Positions 48,632 to 48,660 of a stretch of DNA of 48,660 nucleotides are shown piece after piece. The DNA comes from Actinomycetota bacterium (GTDB lineage: Bacteria; Actinomycetota; Acidimicrobiia; Acidimicrobiales; VFJN01), in assembly GCA_009886035.1 (NCBI GenBank), contig VFJN01000136.1, positions 1 through 48,660 of the forward strand. The letters run 5' to 3'. How positions within the stretch are numbered: the first letter of the stretch is position 1; every line of letters begins with the position of its first letter. The position numbers and the translations under genes are program-made. The notes beneath the pieces were generated by a model. The model was not told the DNA's origin and made no database searches. It saw only the letters and a program-made list of their open reading frames with translations.

Positions 48632-48660
48632 TAGATTCTCCCGGGTCAAGTGGGGAACGG

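Noticed and set aside
1-48660. CRISPR array, insertion sequence or prophage
   Set aside because: No regularly spaced repeats with unique spacers, no transposase or integrase motif, and no inverted-repeat-bounded element was seen.

Overview
The window is high-GC DNA (roughly two-thirds G+C by eye), densely packed with about 50 protein genes on both strands. GTG starts are common, stop/start overlaps of the ATGA, GTGA or TGATG type are frequent, and several starts sit 6-8 nt behind a TANNNT -10 box. Luciferase-like (LLM) flavin oxidoreductases, many SDRs, two CYPs, an SCP2 protein, a SCO6745-type protein and a Tat-type lipoprotein together point to an actinobacterium. A member of Acidimicrobiia seems most likely, but that is inference. 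I found no rRNA, tRNA, CRISPR array, insertion sequence or phage gene.

Layout. 1-5521: a broken polyprenyl-synthetase tail, two coupled alpha/beta hydrolases (one apparently without a catalytic Ser or His) behind a 16-bp palindrome, a flippase-like membrane protein, a proline-rich HExxH membrane protein and a VUT-family transporter. 5649-9233: SCO6745-like and VOC proteins, a TesB thioesterase and methylmalonate-semialdehyde dehydrogenase. 9273-20377: a polyamine-use locus. It has 4-aminobutanal dehydrogenase, a class III aminotransferase translationally coupled to alanine dehydrogenase and an Lrp regulator, a complete PotADBC ABC importer, and an FAD amine oxidase coupled to a saccharopine-dehydrogenase-like protein. 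The aminotransferase would pass amino groups from the imported amine to pyruvate, and alanine dehydrogenase would regenerate the pyruvate.

20378-22515: a RhlE-like DEAD-box helicase behind an unusually structured 5' leader with a perfect TATAAT box, facing a small basic protein gene. 22607-41203: a catabolic region for acyl-CoA, lipid or xenobiotic substrates. It carries an enoyl-CoA hydratase, two LLM oxidoreductases, three SDRs, carbonic anhydrase, an EthD-like protein, hemolysin III, an MBL hydrolase, acyl-CoA synthetase, patatin, an ALDH-TetR-P450-NMO run with a TetR-like operator, a Cys-nucleophile hydrolase, a second P450 and an SRPBCC protein.

41225-43019 is the part I find most novel: a three-gene operon encoding a 2-oxoglutarate/Fe(II) oxygenase, a formaldehyde-activating-enzyme (Fae) homologue and an NTF2/SnoaL-like protein. 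Oxygenase-driven demethylation releases formaldehyde and Fae proteins bind formaldehyde, so the operon may be a compact oxidise-and-capture module. 43236-48631: a TauE/SafE exporter with a divergent LysR regulator, a thioesterase, a third LLM enzyme, a small Cys-containing conserved protein, an SDR and an SCP2-like protein cut close to the window edge.
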